A DNA stretch of 64,000 nucleotides from Paucibacter sp. PLA-PC-4 (lineage in GTDB: Bacteria; Pseudomonadota; Gammaproteobacteria; Burkholderiales; Burkholderiaceae_C), in assembly GCF_026241155.1 (NCBI RefSeq), contig NZ_JAPFGP010000007.1, forward strand, positions 239,415-303,414, read 5' to 3'. Both the position numbers and the translations under genes were made by a program. The notes beneath the pieces are model-generated. The model was not told the DNA's origin. It was given only the letters and a program-made list of their open reading frames with translations, and made no database searches. Shown here piece after piece: positions 9,554 to 18,028 of the stretch (positions are counted from its first letter, which is position 1; every line of letters begins with the position of its first letter).

Positions 9554-9556
9554 CGC

Positions 9557-9913
9557 TCAGGCTCGCTCGCTCATCAGCTGGCCCAGCACCAACGCGCCGA
9601 GAGTCGCATACGGGGCTGCGCCCTCGACCAAGCTTTGTGCGCTTTCGCTTACCGCGCCGAGACCTTGCAGCAGCTGATCGCCGGTGTCCTGCGCCAGTTG
9701 CACCACCTGCTCAATGCCTTGTTCAAGGCCTTGCTGTGCCACCTCCGACAGTGCAGCCAGGCCGGCCGGACTGAAGGCACAAATCACATCGCCGGCGCTC
9801 TTGCCGGCCTGGTCTGCCGTTGGCTGTGCGGCCTCGGTCGCTGGCGTGCGGGCGCTGCCGCTCAGGGGCGCCGCACTCGCGGCAGGGGGCATTGCGCCTA
9901 TCGTGTTCGTCAT
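9557..9913 (-). CDS. Hypothetical 118-aa protein heading the flgH operon
   Basis: I do not recognise this family. The N-terminal 45 residues are Ala/Pro/Thr-rich and look disordered. The C-terminal part, from about residue 50, is predicted helical with heptad-like hydrophobic spacing (LAALSEVAQQGLEQGIEQVVQLAQDTGDQLLQGL), then YATLGALVLGQLM. It has no signal peptide. A good ribosome-binding site (GGAGG) precedes the ATG at 9913, and the stop lies 3 bases before the next gene, which supports a real coding gene. Co-transcription with a lipoprotein and FlgH is the only clue to function. Confidence 0.6.
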   Translation of the reverse strand: MTNTIGAMPPAASAAPLSGSARTPATEAAQPTADQAGKSAGDVICAFSPAGLAALSEVAQQGLEQGIEQVVQLAQDTGDQLLQGLGAVSESAQSLVEGAAPYATLGALVLGQLMSERA

Positions 9914-10056
9914 GCAGACCTCCGTTCTGGGATGTCTGCATCCTAGGGAGGCCCGCCCGCCCGAGGTCCGCGCTGAAGCGTCGTAAAGCGCCGGCTTGCC
10001 GCGCTGTTGGCGCCCTGTCGCTCAGCTGTGCAGCAGGACACAGAAGTGCACCGAGC

Positions 10057-11331
10057 TCAGCCGTTCATCCCTTCGAAGGGCATCACATCGACCAGCTCAC
10101 CGACCGCCATATCGCCCTGCTCGTGGCCCAGCACCACCAGGCCGTTGGCCTGGCTCATGCTCGACAGAATGCCGGAGCCTTGGTTGCCGGTGATCTGCAC
10201 CTGCCAGCCGCCATCGGGTGCACGGCTGACGATGCCGCGCTGGTACTCGGTGCGACCTGTCTTCTTGCGCAGCGGCTGCAGGCAAGCAGCGCGCAGCCAG
10301 GGCAGGGGATGGGGCGCTGCGCCGGCCATGGCCAGCAGGGCATCACGCACAAAGGCGTAGAAAGTCACCATCACGGCGACCGGATTGCCGGGCAGGCCGA
10401 ACAGGATGGCCTCATTGATGCGGCCGATCGCCATCGGCCGGCCCGGACGCATCGCGATCTTCCAGAACAGCACCTCGCCGAGCTCCGCCATCACGCGCTT
10501 GGTGTGGTCGGCCTCGCCGACGCTGACGCCGCCGGTGCTGATGATGGCGTCGGCGCTGGCCGCAGCCGTCTCGAAAGCCGCGCGCAGTGCTCCCGGGTCG
10601 TCGCGTACGACGCCCAGGTCCAGCACGTCGACGCCGAGCTGGTGCAAAAGCGCCCACAAGGTGTAGCGGTTACTGTCGTAGACGCAGCCGGCGGACAGCG
10701 GCTCGCCAATCGAGCGCAGCTCGTCGCCGGTCGACAGCATGGCCACGCGCAAGCGCCGGCGCACCGGCACCTCGGCGCGGCCCAACGAGGCCAGCAGGCC
10801 AAGGTCGGCGGGGCGCAGGCGCTTTCCGGCGGCCAGCGCCACCTGGCCCAGCGCTAGATCCTCGCCGGCTAGGCGGCGGTTGTCGCCGGCCCTCAGCAGT
10901 CCAGCGGGGATCACCACCGTGTCGCCGTCGAGCCGGGTGAACTCCTGAGGCACTACGGTGTCCAGCCCCGGCGGCATCAGGGCGCCGGTCATGATGCGTT
11001 GGCACTGTCCCGGGGCCAGGTCGTGCCCGGCCGGCCCGCCGGCAAAACTGGTACCGGCCACCAGCAGCCGGGTCTCGCCCTCAGCGCTCAGATCGCTGCC
11101 GCGCAGTGCGTAGCCGTCCATCGCCGAGTTGTCGCCAGCCGGCACGTTGATCGTCGAGACAATGTCCTCGGCCAGCACCCGGCCCAGCGCGCTGCGTAGC
11201 GCCAGATGTTCGACGGCCGCCACCCGCGGCACCAGCCGGGCGATGAAGTCCTGTGCCAGCTCGACGCGCAGCGCCTGCGGGTCATAGCCAGACAGGCAGG
11301 AGGCGATCTCTTGGAGGCTTGTAGTCGTCAT
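10057..11331 (-). CDS. moeA: Molybdopterin molybdenumtransferase MoeA
   Basis: MoeA inserts molybdate into adenylylated molybdopterin, the final step of molybdenum cofactor synthesis. The 424-aa product shows INVPAGDNSAMDGYAL near residue 55 (the MoeA dimer signature), the gephyrin-like linker, then VAMLSTGDEL, YDSNRYTLWALL and ISTGGVSVGEADH, the MPT-binding MoCF fold. It ends with the beta-barrel domain IV. It starts at the ATG at 11331, which overlaps the stop of the GNAT gene as ATGA. The order moaA, GNAT, moeA makes a single operon. Confidence 0.95.
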   Translation of the reverse strand: MTTTSLQEIASCLSGYDPQALRVELAQDFIARLVPRVAAVEHLALRSALGRVLAEDIVSTINVPAGDNSAMDGYALRGSDLSAEGETRLLVAGTSFAGGPAGHDLAPGQCQRIMTGALMPPGLDTVVPQEFTRLDGDTVVIPAGLLRAGDNRRLAGEDLALGQVALAAGKRLRPADLGLLASLGRAEVPVRRRLRVAMLSTGDELRSIGEPLSAGCVYDSNRYTLWALLHQLGVDVLDLGVVRDDPGALRAAFETAAASADAIISTGGVSVGEADHTKRVMAELGEVLFWKIAMRPGRPMAIGRINEAILFGLPGNPVAVMVTFYAFVRDALLAMAGAAPHPLPWLRAACLQPLRKKTGRTEYQRGIVSRAPDGGWQVQITGNQGSGILSSMSQANGLVVLGHEQGDMAVGELVDVMPFEGMNG

Positions 11332-11906
11332 GGGCGGAGGCTGCGCAGGTCCAGGCGCATCAGGTCTTTGTCGAGGTAATCGCCCGATGGCAGCTTGATC
11401 GCACGGGGCAGGCAGCCATAGTGCTCGAAGCCCATGCGGGTGTAGAGAGTCACGGCGCGCTGGTTGCTGCGGGTCACCGACAAAGTCACCTGCTCGATGC
11501 CAAGCTCGGCCTGCAACAGGCGCAGCGCGCTGTAGAGCAGGGCACGCCCTATGCCCAGCCCCTGCACATCGTCGGCCACCATCATGCCGATCAGATGGGC
11601 CAAGTGCCGCACCTTCTCGCGTGGCTCGCGCTCGCAAGAGACGGCGCCCACCAGGCGCGGCCCCATCCAGGCGGTCAGCGTGAACAGATTGGCGCCACCG
11701 GCACCCAGGCTCAGCCGGCTGCGGTAGCTCTCTGCGCTGCGCGCCAGCTCGGTGGCGGCATCCGAGGTGAAGGCTTCTTCGTGGGCCGCCAGCATCGCGT
11801 CGCGCAGGCCTTTGTAGGCCTCCAGTTGCTCGGCCTTCAGCACGCGCAACTCGCAGCCCGGTGGCAGTCGTGGCACGGGCAGCACGCTCGGGGACTGGGC
11901 CTGCAT
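11328..11906 (-). CDS. GNAT family N-acetyltransferase in the moaA-moeA operon
   Basis: A 192-aa acetyl-CoA-dependent N-acetyltransferase. The diagnostic part is GMMVADDVQGLGIGRALLYSALRLL near residues 110-135, the Q/R-x-x-G-x-G/A acetyl-CoA pyrophosphate loop. It is followed by QVTLSVTRSNQRAVTLYTRMGFEHYG, the usual strand 5/helix 4 region of GNAT enzymes. The substrate is unknown. It lies 3 bases after moaA and overlaps moeA by 4 bases, so it is translated with the molybdenum cofactor genes. In many relatives this middle place is held by mobA; whether the acetyltransferase has any cofactor role is unproven. Confidence 0.85.
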   Translation of the reverse strand: MQAQSPSVLPVPRLPPGCELRVLKAEQLEAYKGLRDAMLAAHEEAFTSDAATELARSAESYRSRLSLGAGGANLFTLTAWMGPRLVGAVSCEREPREKVRHLAHLIGMMVADDVQGLGIGRALLYSALRLLQAELGIEQVTLSVTRSNQRAVTLYTRMGFEHYGCLPRAIKLPSGDYLDKDLMRLDLRSLRP

Positions 11907-11909
11907 GCC

Positions 11910-13028
11910 TCAGCCTCCGATGTAGTGCATCTCGACCCGCCGCCCGCCGCCGCTCGCCGCTTCAGGAGCTTGCGAGGCGCGCAGCTGCGAATAGCGGTCG
12001 CTGCGGCCGCCCCAAAGCGTCCCCAGTGCGCCGCTGATCTGGGCGTCGCTGTAGTCGCCGCGCAGCAGCGCGCGCAGGTCATGGCCGCTATGGGCGAACA
12101 AGCAGGTGTAGAGCTTTCCCTCGGTGGAAAGACGGGCGCGGTTGCAATCGCCGCAGAAAGCTTGCGTAACGCTGGAGATCAGGCCGATTTCTCCGCCGCC
12201 ATCGGCATAGGCCCAGCGCTCTGCGGTCTCGCCCGGCGCGCTGGCCGACAGCGAGCTCAGCTCGAATTCACGGCCCAGCACTTCCAGCACCCGGCCTGAT
12301 GGCAGCACCTCGTCCATGCGCCAGCCGTTGGTCGCACCGACATCCATGTATTCGATGAAGCGCAGCACGATGCCTGTGTTTCGGAAGTGGCGGGCCATCG
12401 GCAGGATCTGGTCTTCGTTGCTGCCACGTTTGACCACCATATTGACCTTGATTGGCCCCAGGCCAGCGGCCTGGGCGGCCTCAATGCCGCGCAGCACCTC
12501 GGCCACCGGGAAGCCGACATCGTTCATGCGCTGGAACACCGCGTCGTCCAAACCGTCCAGGCTGACGGTGACGCGCTGCAGGCCGGACTCCTTGAGCGCG
12601 CGGGCCTTCTTGGCCAACAGTGAGCCGTTGGTGGTCAGCGTCAGGTCCAGCGCCGCGCCCTCGGGCGTGCGCAGCTCGGCCAACATCTCAATCAGGCGCT
12701 CCACATGGCGGCGCAGCAGCGGCTCGCCGCCGGTCAGTCGCAGCTTGCTAACGCCATGGGCGACGAACAACCGGGTCAGGCGGGTGATCTCCTCGAAACT
12801 CAGCAGCTCGGCATGCGGCAGGAACTCGTGGTACTTGTCGAAAACCTCTTTGGGCATGCAGTAACTGCAGCGGAAATTGCAGCGGTCGGTGACCGAGATG
12901 CGCAGATCGCGTAGCGGGCGGCCCAGCGCATCGCTGAGCAGGCCGGTGGGGGCCAGCGGATGCTCAGGCACGGGGAGCCGGGGACTGGCGAAGCGCTGGT
13001 CCAGCAGTGGTATCACGCGGTCGGTCAT
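11910..13028 (-). CDS. moaA: GTP 3',8-cyclase MoaA
   Basis: A radical SAM enzyme that, with MoaC, turns GTP into cyclic pyranopterin monophosphate, the first step of molybdenum cofactor synthesis. The 372-aa protein has the SAM-cluster motif [10 protein letters not shown] near residue 50 and the C-terminal cluster cysteines in [21 protein letters not shown]. It ends in a Gly-Gly tail (HYIGG), needed for activity in this family. Other conserved parts are [18 protein letters not shown] and [13 protein letters not shown]. It starts at the ATG at 13028 and heads the operon with the GNAT and moeA genes. Confidence 0.96.
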   Translation of the reverse strand: MTDRVIPLLDQRFASPRLPVPEHPLAPTGLLSDALGRPLRDLRISVTDRCNFRCSYCMPKEVFDKYHEFLPHAELLSFEEITRLTRLFVAHGVSKLRLTGGEPLLRRHVERLIEMLAELRTPEGAALDLTLTTNGSLLAKKARALKESGLQRVTVSLDGLDDAVFQRMNDVGFPVAEVLRGIEAAQAAGLGPIKVNMVVKRGSNEDQILPMARHFRNTGIVLRFIEYMDVGATNGWRMDEVLPSGRVLEVLGREFELSSLSASAPGETAERWAYADGGGEIGLISSVTQAFCGDCNRARLSTEGKLYTCLFAHSGHDLRALLRGDYSDAQISGALGTLWGGRSDRYSQLRASQAPEAASGGGRRVEMHYIGG

Positions 13029-13106
13029 ATGGGTATTTTGCCCTGCACCCGACTCCGCTGTGTGTCGGGGTCTTGTCCGGGCTTGCGTTGGTGCAAGAAC
13101 AGCAGG

Positions 13107-13200
13107 TGTAGGTCAGCCGTAGGAGTGGCGGCAGGGGCGGTGTAGGACAAGGCCGCGACGCAGCTGTGGCCGAGCAGCGCGGGGCCGCACGCGACCTACA
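13107..13200. repeat. Inverted 8-mers in the moaA/ybdK-like intergenic region
   Basis: TGTAGGTC at 13107-13114 is exactly inverted as GACCTACA at 13193-13200, with a G+C-rich stretch between that also holds TGTAGG at 13141. It lies in the 206-base divergent gap between moaA and the YbdK-like gene. It could be an extended RNA hairpin, an operator pair or chance. Confidence 0.3.
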
Positions 13201-13234
13201 GTGAGGCCTGTTGATTCGATGAGAGGAGGGCGCC

Positions 13235-14356
13235 ATGCCTTTGCAAGACTTTGGTAGATCTCAGGCGCTCAGTCTGGGAGTGGAGCTGGAGCTGCAGTTG
13301 ATCAATCCGGACGACGGTGACTTGATGCCGGCCGCCAACGACCTGCTGGCGCGGTTGGACAACGCCGGCCTGCCCGGCGCCGTGACGCCGGAGATCACGC
13401 TCTCGATGATCGAGGTCTGCACGGGTGTCTGCGCCAACCATGCCGAGCTGCTGCAGCAGCTGAGCTTCACCCGTGATGCGCTGCTGAAGGCGGCACAGCC
13501 GCTTGGCATCGCGATCTGCGGCGGCGGCACCCACCCATTTCAGCAATGGACCGAGCGGCAGATCTATGACAAACCCAGATTCGTACAGATCAGCGAGCTC
13601 TATGGCTATCTGGCCAAGCAATTCACGGTCTTCGGCCAGCACATTCACATTGGCTGCTCGGACGGCGATAGCGCGCTGTGGTTGTTGCAGGCGATGAGCC
13701 GTTATGTACCGCACTTCATCGCACTGGCCGCGTCCTCGCCCTATGTGCAAGGGGCGGACACGGCCTTCCAGTCGGCGCGGCTGAACACCGTTTTTGCGTT
13801 CCCGCTGTCGGGCACGGCGCCCTTCGAGCTGCGCTGGGAGGAGTTCGGCCGATACTTTACGCGCATGGAGCGCACGGGCATCGTCGCCAGCATGAAGGAC
13901 TTCTATTGGGACATCCGGCCCAAGCCCGAGTTCGGCACCATCGAGATTCGGGTGCTTGACACGCCGCTGACGGTGCGCCGCGCGGCGGCACTGGCTGGCT
14001 TTGCCCAGTGTCTGGCAGCCTGGCTGCAAGAAGAGAAGCCGATCAAGCCGCATGCGGACGACCAGTTGGTCTATACCTACAACCGCTTTCAGGCCTGCCG
14101 CTTCGGGCTCGACGCCGTGCTGGTCTGCCCGCAGAGCGGCGCCCAGCAGCCGCTGGCAGAGAGCCTCGCGGCGCTGCTGCAGGCCCTGATGCCGACTGCC
14201 GAGCGATTGGGTGCGGTGGCCGCGCTAACCGAGCTGGCCGTGCTGGTGGCACAGCGTGGCGGCGATGCCCATTGGCTGCGTGGCCTGCATGCGGAGCAGG
14301 GGCTGGATCTGTCTGCTGTGGTGAACGCTTCTTGCGAGCGCTGGGCGCAGGACTAA
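13235..14356 (+). CDS. YbdK-family carboxylate-amine ligase (glutamate-cysteine ligase type 2)
   Basis: A 373-aa ATP-dependent carboxylate-amine ligase of the GCS2/YbdK family; the E. coli member has weak glutamate-cysteine ligase activity. The N-terminus [21 protein letters not shown] and the later blocks [53 protein letters not shown] are typical of the family and hold the ATP/metal-binding Glu and His residues. It starts at the ATG at 13235 behind a strong AGGAGG. It stands alone, divergent from moaA. The physiological substrate is unknown. Confidence 0.9.
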   Translation: MPLQDFGRSQALSLGVELELQLINPDDGDLMPAANDLLARLDNAGLPGAVTPEITLSMIEVCTGVCANHAELLQQLSFTRDALLKAAQPLGIAICGGGTHPFQQWTERQIYDKPRFVQISELYGYLAKQFTVFGQHIHIGCSDGDSALWLLQAMSRYVPHFIALAASSPYVQGADTAFQSARLNTVFAFPLSGTAPFELRWEEFGRYFTRMERTGIVASMKDFYWDIRPKPEFGTIEIRVLDTPLTVRRAAALAGFAQCLAAWLQEEKPIKPHADDQLVYTYNRFQACRFGLDAVLVCPQSGAQQPLAESLAALLQALMPTAERLGAVAALTELAVLVAQRGGDAHWLRGLHAEQGLDLSAVVNASCERWAQD

Positions 14357-14388
14357 GAGCCCTGCGCCGCGAGCGCAAGACGAGCAAT

Positions 14389-14408
14389 TACTGTATATTT
14401 AAACAGTA
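14389..14408 (+). promoter_or_regulatory. LexA (SOS) box upstream of the radical SAM/DUF4130 genes
   Basis: TACTGTATATTTAAACAGTA is a near-perfect match to the LexA consensus CTGT-N8-ACAG with TA flanks and an A/T-only centre. It ends 15 bases before the start codon of the radical SAM gene. It stands out in G+C-rich DNA and would place the gene pair under DNA-damage control. A second box of the same form and spacing lies upstream of dinB in this window. Confidence 0.88.
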
Positions 14409-14423
14409 ATATCTCTTCGTGCC

Positions 14424-15662
14424 ATGGACCTGAACCGCAAAATCGCCATCCTTGCCGACGCCGCCAAGTACGACGCATCCTGTGCCTCCAGTGGCAGCGA
14501 CTCGCGCGACTCGCTGGGTGGGCGCGGTATCGGCTCGACCGAGGGCATGGGCATCTGTCACAGCTATGCGCCGGACGGTCGCTGCATCTCCTTGCTGAAG
14601 CTGCTGCTTACCAATCACTGTCAGTACGACTGCCTTTACTGCGTCAACCGCGCGTCCAGCAATGTGGCGCGGGCGCGCTTCCGGGTGGAGGAGGTGGTGG
14701 ATCTGACGCTGGACTTCTACCGCCGCAACTGCATCGAAGGGCTGTTCCTGTCCAGCGGCATTATCAAAAGCCCTGACCACACGATGGAGCAGGTGGTCGA
14801 GGTGGCGCGCCGGCTGCGCGAAGAGCACGACTTTCGCGGCTACATCCACCTCAAAACCATTCCCGATGCCAGCGCCGAGCTGCTGGCGCGCGCCGGCCGC
14901 TATGCCGATCGGCTCAGCATCAATATCGAGATGCCCACCGAGCAGGGGCTTCAGGCCCTGGCGCCTGATAAGAATGGCGGTGCGATCCGCCGCTCGATGG
15001 GCCGGCTGAAGCTGCATATCGATCAGGCACGCGAGGAGGGTGCCAAACCGGCGCCGGTACGCGCGCTGCCAGGTGCCGCGCCGCGCGCGGCCAAGCCGCC
15101 GCGCTTTGCGCCGGCCGGCCAGAGCACGCAGATGATCGTGGGCGCTGACGCCAGTGACGACCGCAGCATCTTGGCCAGCAGCGCAGCGCTATACGGCCAG
15201 TACCGGATGCGGCGCGTCTACTACTCGGCGTTCAGCCCAATTCCTGATGCCGCGCGGGCCCTGCCCCTGACCGCGCCGCCGCTGATGCGTGAGCACCGGC
15301 TCTACCAGGCCGACTGGCTGATGCGCTTTTACGGTTTCGAGCACCGCGAGATCATCGCGGCCGATGACGGGCTGCTGCGCCTTGATGTCGATCCCAAGCT
15401 GGCCTGGGCGCAGGCGCATCCGGAGTGCTTCCCGGTTGACCTGAACGCCGCGCCGCGCGAGCTGTTGCTGCGCGTTCCGGGTCTGGGCGTCGGCTCGGTG
15501 GACAAGCTGCTGCAGGCTCGCCGCGTTCGTCGGCTGCGCGCTGAGGATCTGAAGGCGCTGCGGGTATCGGCGAGCAAGGTGCTTCCCTTTGTCTGCGTGG
15601 ACGGACACAAACCCGGCACTGCGGCGCGGCCGGCGCCGCGCCAGCAGGCCTTGTTCTCATGA
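14424..15662 (+). CDS. Radical SAM protein of the putative DNA modification/repair family
   Basis: A 412-aa member of the family annotated as putative DNA modification/repair radical SAM protein (TIGR03916 type). It opens with ILADAAKYDASCASSG, the family hallmark. The SAM-cluster motif is CQYDCLYC near residue 71, and KTIPDASAELL plus LSINIEMPTEQGL are conserved barrel segments. The C-terminal PRELLLRVPGLGVGSVDKLL (roughly residues 340-360) is a helix-hairpin-helix, which binds DNA without sequence preference. No clear Shine-Dalgarno precedes the ATG at 14424. The LexA box just upstream points to SOS induction. The stop overlaps the next gene (ATGA). The reaction catalysed is unknown to me. 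Confidence 0.88.
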   Translation: MDLNRKIAILADAAKYDASCASSGSDSRDSLGGRGIGSTEGMGICHSYAPDGRCISLLKLLLTNHCQYDCLYCVNRASSNVARARFRVEEVVDLTLDFYRRNCIEGLFLSSGIIKSPDHTMEQVVEVARRLREEHDFRGYIHLKTIPDASAELLARAGRYADRLSINIEMPTEQGLQALAPDKNGGAIRRSMGRLKLHIDQAREEGAKPAPVRALPGAAPRAAKPPRFAPAGQSTQMIVGADASDDRSILASSAALYGQYRMRRVYYSAFSPIPDAARALPLTAPPLMREHRLYQADWLMRFYGFEHREIIAADDGLLRLDVDPKLAWAQAHPECFPVDLNAAPRELLLRVPGLGVGSVDKLLQARRVRRLRAEDLKALRVSASKVLPFVCVDGHKPGTAARPAPRQQALFS

Positions 15663-16477
15663 TCGTCAGCCTTGCTGGGCCTACCGATATCGACGGTTTC
15701 AGGCGCGCGGCGCGCCAGCTGTTGACACAGTGTGTCGCCCCTGTTGAGGTGATCTGGCGGACCGACAGCGGCACACCGGGGCTGTGGGCGGATGCTGCTG
15801 TCGTCATCGACGACACTCCCGCAAAGCCTTTCAGCGTGCCGGCCTGGATGGCGCCGCTGTGCGAGTCCGCGCTGCTGCATCGCGACTCGAGCCGTTTCCA
15901 TCTGCTCTACAGACTACTCTGGCGGCTCGTGAACGAGCGCGATGCGGTCTTGCGGCGGGATGAGCTCGACCCGGATCGCCGCGCCGCCGCCCAGCTGGCG
16001 CGCGAGGTGGGGCGCGAGATCCACAAGATGCGTGCCTTCGTGCGCTTCTTCCCCCACGGCGAGGGCGAGGCGCTGCGCCACATAGCCTGGTTCGAGCCCG
16101 AGCACCATGTGGTCGAGGCCAATGCCCCGTTCTTCGTGCGCCGCTTCGCGCAGATGCGCTGGTCCATCTTCACGCCCGGGCGCTCGATCGAATGGGATGG
16201 CGAGCGTCTGCATACCGGCCCCGGCGTGGACAGCAGCGGCCTGCCGCCGGCCGATCCGGGCTCCGCGCTATGGCTGACCTATTACGAGAATATTTTCAAC
16301 CCGGCCCGGCTCAAGCTTGCAATGATGACCAAGGAGATGCCGCGCCGCTACTGGAAGAACTTGCCAGAGGCGGCGCTGATCGCACCGCTGGCCGCAGCGG
16401 CGCAGGCGCGCAGCGAGGCCATGGTGGACGCTCAGCCCACGCCGGCGCGGCGCATCAAGCCGATGCGTCGCCCTTGA
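15659..16477 (+). CDS. DUF4130 (TIGR03915-type) DNA metabolism protein, without a uracil-DNA glycosylase domain
   Basis: A 272-aa partner of the radical SAM protein, overlapping it by 4 bases. Key family segments are [40 protein letters not shown], then [19 protein letters not shown] and [33 protein letters not shown]. In many proteobacteria this domain is fused to a C-terminal UdgX-like uracil-DNA glycosylase (about 480 aa in total). Here the protein ends shortly after the DUF4130 block with a Pro/Arg-rich tail, and no glycosylase gene follows. It may be the natural short form. Conserved pairing with the radical SAM gene suggests one DNA repair pathway. Confidence 0.85.
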   Translation: MIVSLAGPTDIDGFRRAARQLLTQCVAPVEVIWRTDSGTPGLWADAAVVIDDTPAKPFSVPAWMAPLCESALLHRDSSRFHLLYRLLWRLVNERDAVLRRDELDPDRRAAAQLAREVGREIHKMRAFVRFFPHGEGEALRHIAWFEPEHHVVEANAPFFVRRFAQMRWSIFTPGRSIEWDGERLHTGPGVDSSGLPPADPGSALWLTYYENIFNPARLKLAMMTKEMPRRYWKNLPEAALIAPLAAAAQARSEAMVDAQPTPARRIKPMRRP

Positions 16478-17066
16478 GCGCCTGCAAGGTGCCGTAGTTC
16501 GAATCCGGCAGGCGCGGCCGGTCGGCTTCTTCGGACGTCAGGGGCTGGACCTCGACCAGGCTGGCCTGGCATCGTCGGGTCAGCTGCTGATAGGTCTGTG
16601 TGCCCTCCAGCTTCCAGCGTATCTCCTCCTCGCTCAGCGGCCGCATCACCTTGGCCGGCAGCCCTGCGATCAGCGACCTCTGCGGCAGTTTGAGCCCGGC
16701 GCGCACAAACGCGCAGGCCGCGACGATGCTCCAGGCCCCGACCTCGGCCTCGTCCATCACCACTGCATTCATGCCGACTAGCGCGTCATGCCTTACTACG
16801 CAGCCATGCAGCACCGCGCCATGGCCGATGTGGCCGTTGGCCTCGACGACGGTTTCCGACTTCGGGAAGCCATGGATCACGCACGTGTCCTGAACATTGG
16901 CGCCTTCCATCAGCACGATGCGGCCGAAATCGCCGCGCAAGGAGGCGCAGGGGCCGACATAGCAGCCAGGTCCGACGATCACATCGCCGATCAGTACGGC
17001 CGTCGGGTGGACATGGGCGCTGGGATGGACGACCGGGGTGACGCCGTCAATGGCATAGCAGGGCAT
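16455..17066 (-). CDS. paaY: PaaY, hexapeptide-repeat thioesterase of phenylacetate degradation
   Basis: A 203-aa left-handed beta-helix protein of the gamma-carbonic-anhydrase-like group. Hexapeptide repeats run through the first two thirds ([34 protein letters not shown]) and the metal-site region includes [12 protein letters not shown]. It then has [24 protein letters not shown], a C-terminal segment seen in PaaY. In E. coli PaaY is a thioesterase that protects the pathway from dead-end CoA esters. I chose the ATG at 17066, which matches the family start [13 protein letters not shown]. It diverges from paaG across a likely PaaR operator and overlaps the DUF4130 gene by 23 bases at the 3' ends. 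Confidence 0.9.
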   Translation of the reverse strand: MPCYAIDGVTPVVHPSAHVHPTAVLIGDVIVGPGCYVGPCASLRGDFGRIVLMEGANVQDTCVIHGFPKSETVVEANGHIGHGAVLHGCVVRHDALVGMNAVVMDEAEVGAWSIVAACAFVRAGLKLPQRSLIAGLPAKVMRPLSEEEIRWKLEGTQTYQQLTRRCQASLVEVQPLTSEEADRPRLPDSNYGTLQALKGDASA

Positions 17067-17154
17067 GGGGTTTGTCTCCGGGCAGTAGGTCGGTGGGTTC
17101 GGGATAACCCTTGAATCTTGGGCTTGCGCCAAATCAAGCCGCACCTTACGATCT

Positions 17155-17168
17155 ACCGACCGGTCGGT
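17155..17168. promoter_or_regulatory. Palindromic operator between paaY and paaG, probably for PaaR
   Basis: ACCGACCGGTCGGT is a perfect 14-base palindrome centred between the divergent paaY and paaG genes. TetR-family regulators usually bind such sites, and PaaR sites reported for betaproteobacteria have this ACCGACCGGTCGGT-like form. Binding by the TetR protein encoded at 23478 is inferred; phenylacetyl-CoA would be the expected inducer. Confidence 0.65.
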
Positions 17169-17209
17169 CAAGAGTGTTTGGCCGACAGCGATGGAGTGAG
17201 ACAAACACG

Positions 17210-18022
17210 ATGACAGTCACCACCGAGGCCTTGCTGCTGATCAGCCAAGAGGGCGCCGTGCGCACCCTGACGCTGAATCGCCCTGCGGCGCTGAATGCGT
17301 TCACCACCGCACTGCTGGTGCAGTTGCGCCAGGCCCTGGAGGCCGCCGCCGAGGACGGCACGGTGCGCTGCGTCGTGATCACCGGCGCGGGGCGCGGTTT
17401 CAGTGCCGGCCAGGACCTGTCTGACCCCTTGATCAAACCGCCGCTGGAACCGGGCGAGACACCCAAGGACATCGGCCATCTGCTCGATAACTACTACATC
17501 CCGCTGGCGCTGCGCTTGCGCAGCATGCCGATTCCGGTGATCGCCGCGGTCAACGGCGTGGCTGCCGGCGCGGGCGCCAGCCTGGCGCTGAGCTGCGATC
17601 TGGTGCTGGCGGGCGAGGGTGCGAGCTTCATCCAGGCTTTCTCAAAGATCGGCCTGGTACCAGACTGTGGTGGCACTTGGCTGCTGCCGCGTCTGGTTGG
17701 CCGCGCCAAGGCGCTGGAGCTGGCCTTGTTGGGAGACAAGCTGCCGGCCATCGAGGCGCAAGCGATGGGCCTGATCTACCGCGCCGTGCCCGACGCCGAC
17801 TTGGCCGCCACGGCTCAGGCGCTGGCGCAGAAGCTCGCGCAGATGCCGGTCAAAGCCCTGGCCGCGACGCGTCGGGCCCTGGACGACAGCCTGCTGATGG
17901 ACTACGAGTCTGCCCTGAAGAACGAGTCGCAGTTACAGAGCAGGCTGGGGTTCAGTCCCGACTACCTGGAAGGCACGGCCGCCTTTTTGCAAAAGCGCAA
18001 GCCCACGTTCACGGACCGCTGA
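17210..18022 (+). CDS. paaG: PaaG, 1,2-epoxyphenylacetyl-CoA isomerase
   Basis: A crotonase-fold enzyme that converts 1,2-epoxyphenylacetyl-CoA to oxepin-CoA; it may also act later on double-bond isomers. The 270-aa product has [17 protein letters not shown], the oxyanion-hole segment [16 protein letters not shown] (residues about 60-75) with the Asp typical of PaaG, and [44 protein letters not shown] chose the ATG at 17210 over an upstream ATG because the family begins near here and the upstream start would span the operator. It is the first gene of the long paa operon, 6 bases before paaI. Confidence 0.95.
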   Translation: MTVTTEALLLISQEGAVRTLTLNRPAALNAFTTALLVQLRQALEAAAEDGTVRCVVITGAGRGFSAGQDLSDPLIKPPLEPGETPKDIGHLLDNYYIPLALRLRSMPIPVIAAVNGVAAGAGASLALSCDLVLAGEGASFIQAFSKIGLVPDCGGTWLLPRLVGRAKALELALLGDKLPAIEAQAMGLIYRAVPDADLAATAQALAQKLAQMPVKALAATRRALDDSLLMDYESALKNESQLQSRLGFSPDYLEGTAAFLQKRKPTFTDR

Positions 18023-18028
18023 CAGCCC

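Noticed and set aside
14008..14409. Plus-strand 133-codon ORF spanning the LexA box
   Set aside because: It lies inside the YbdK-like gene in another frame and ends just past the operator; the composition is that of a shadow frame.
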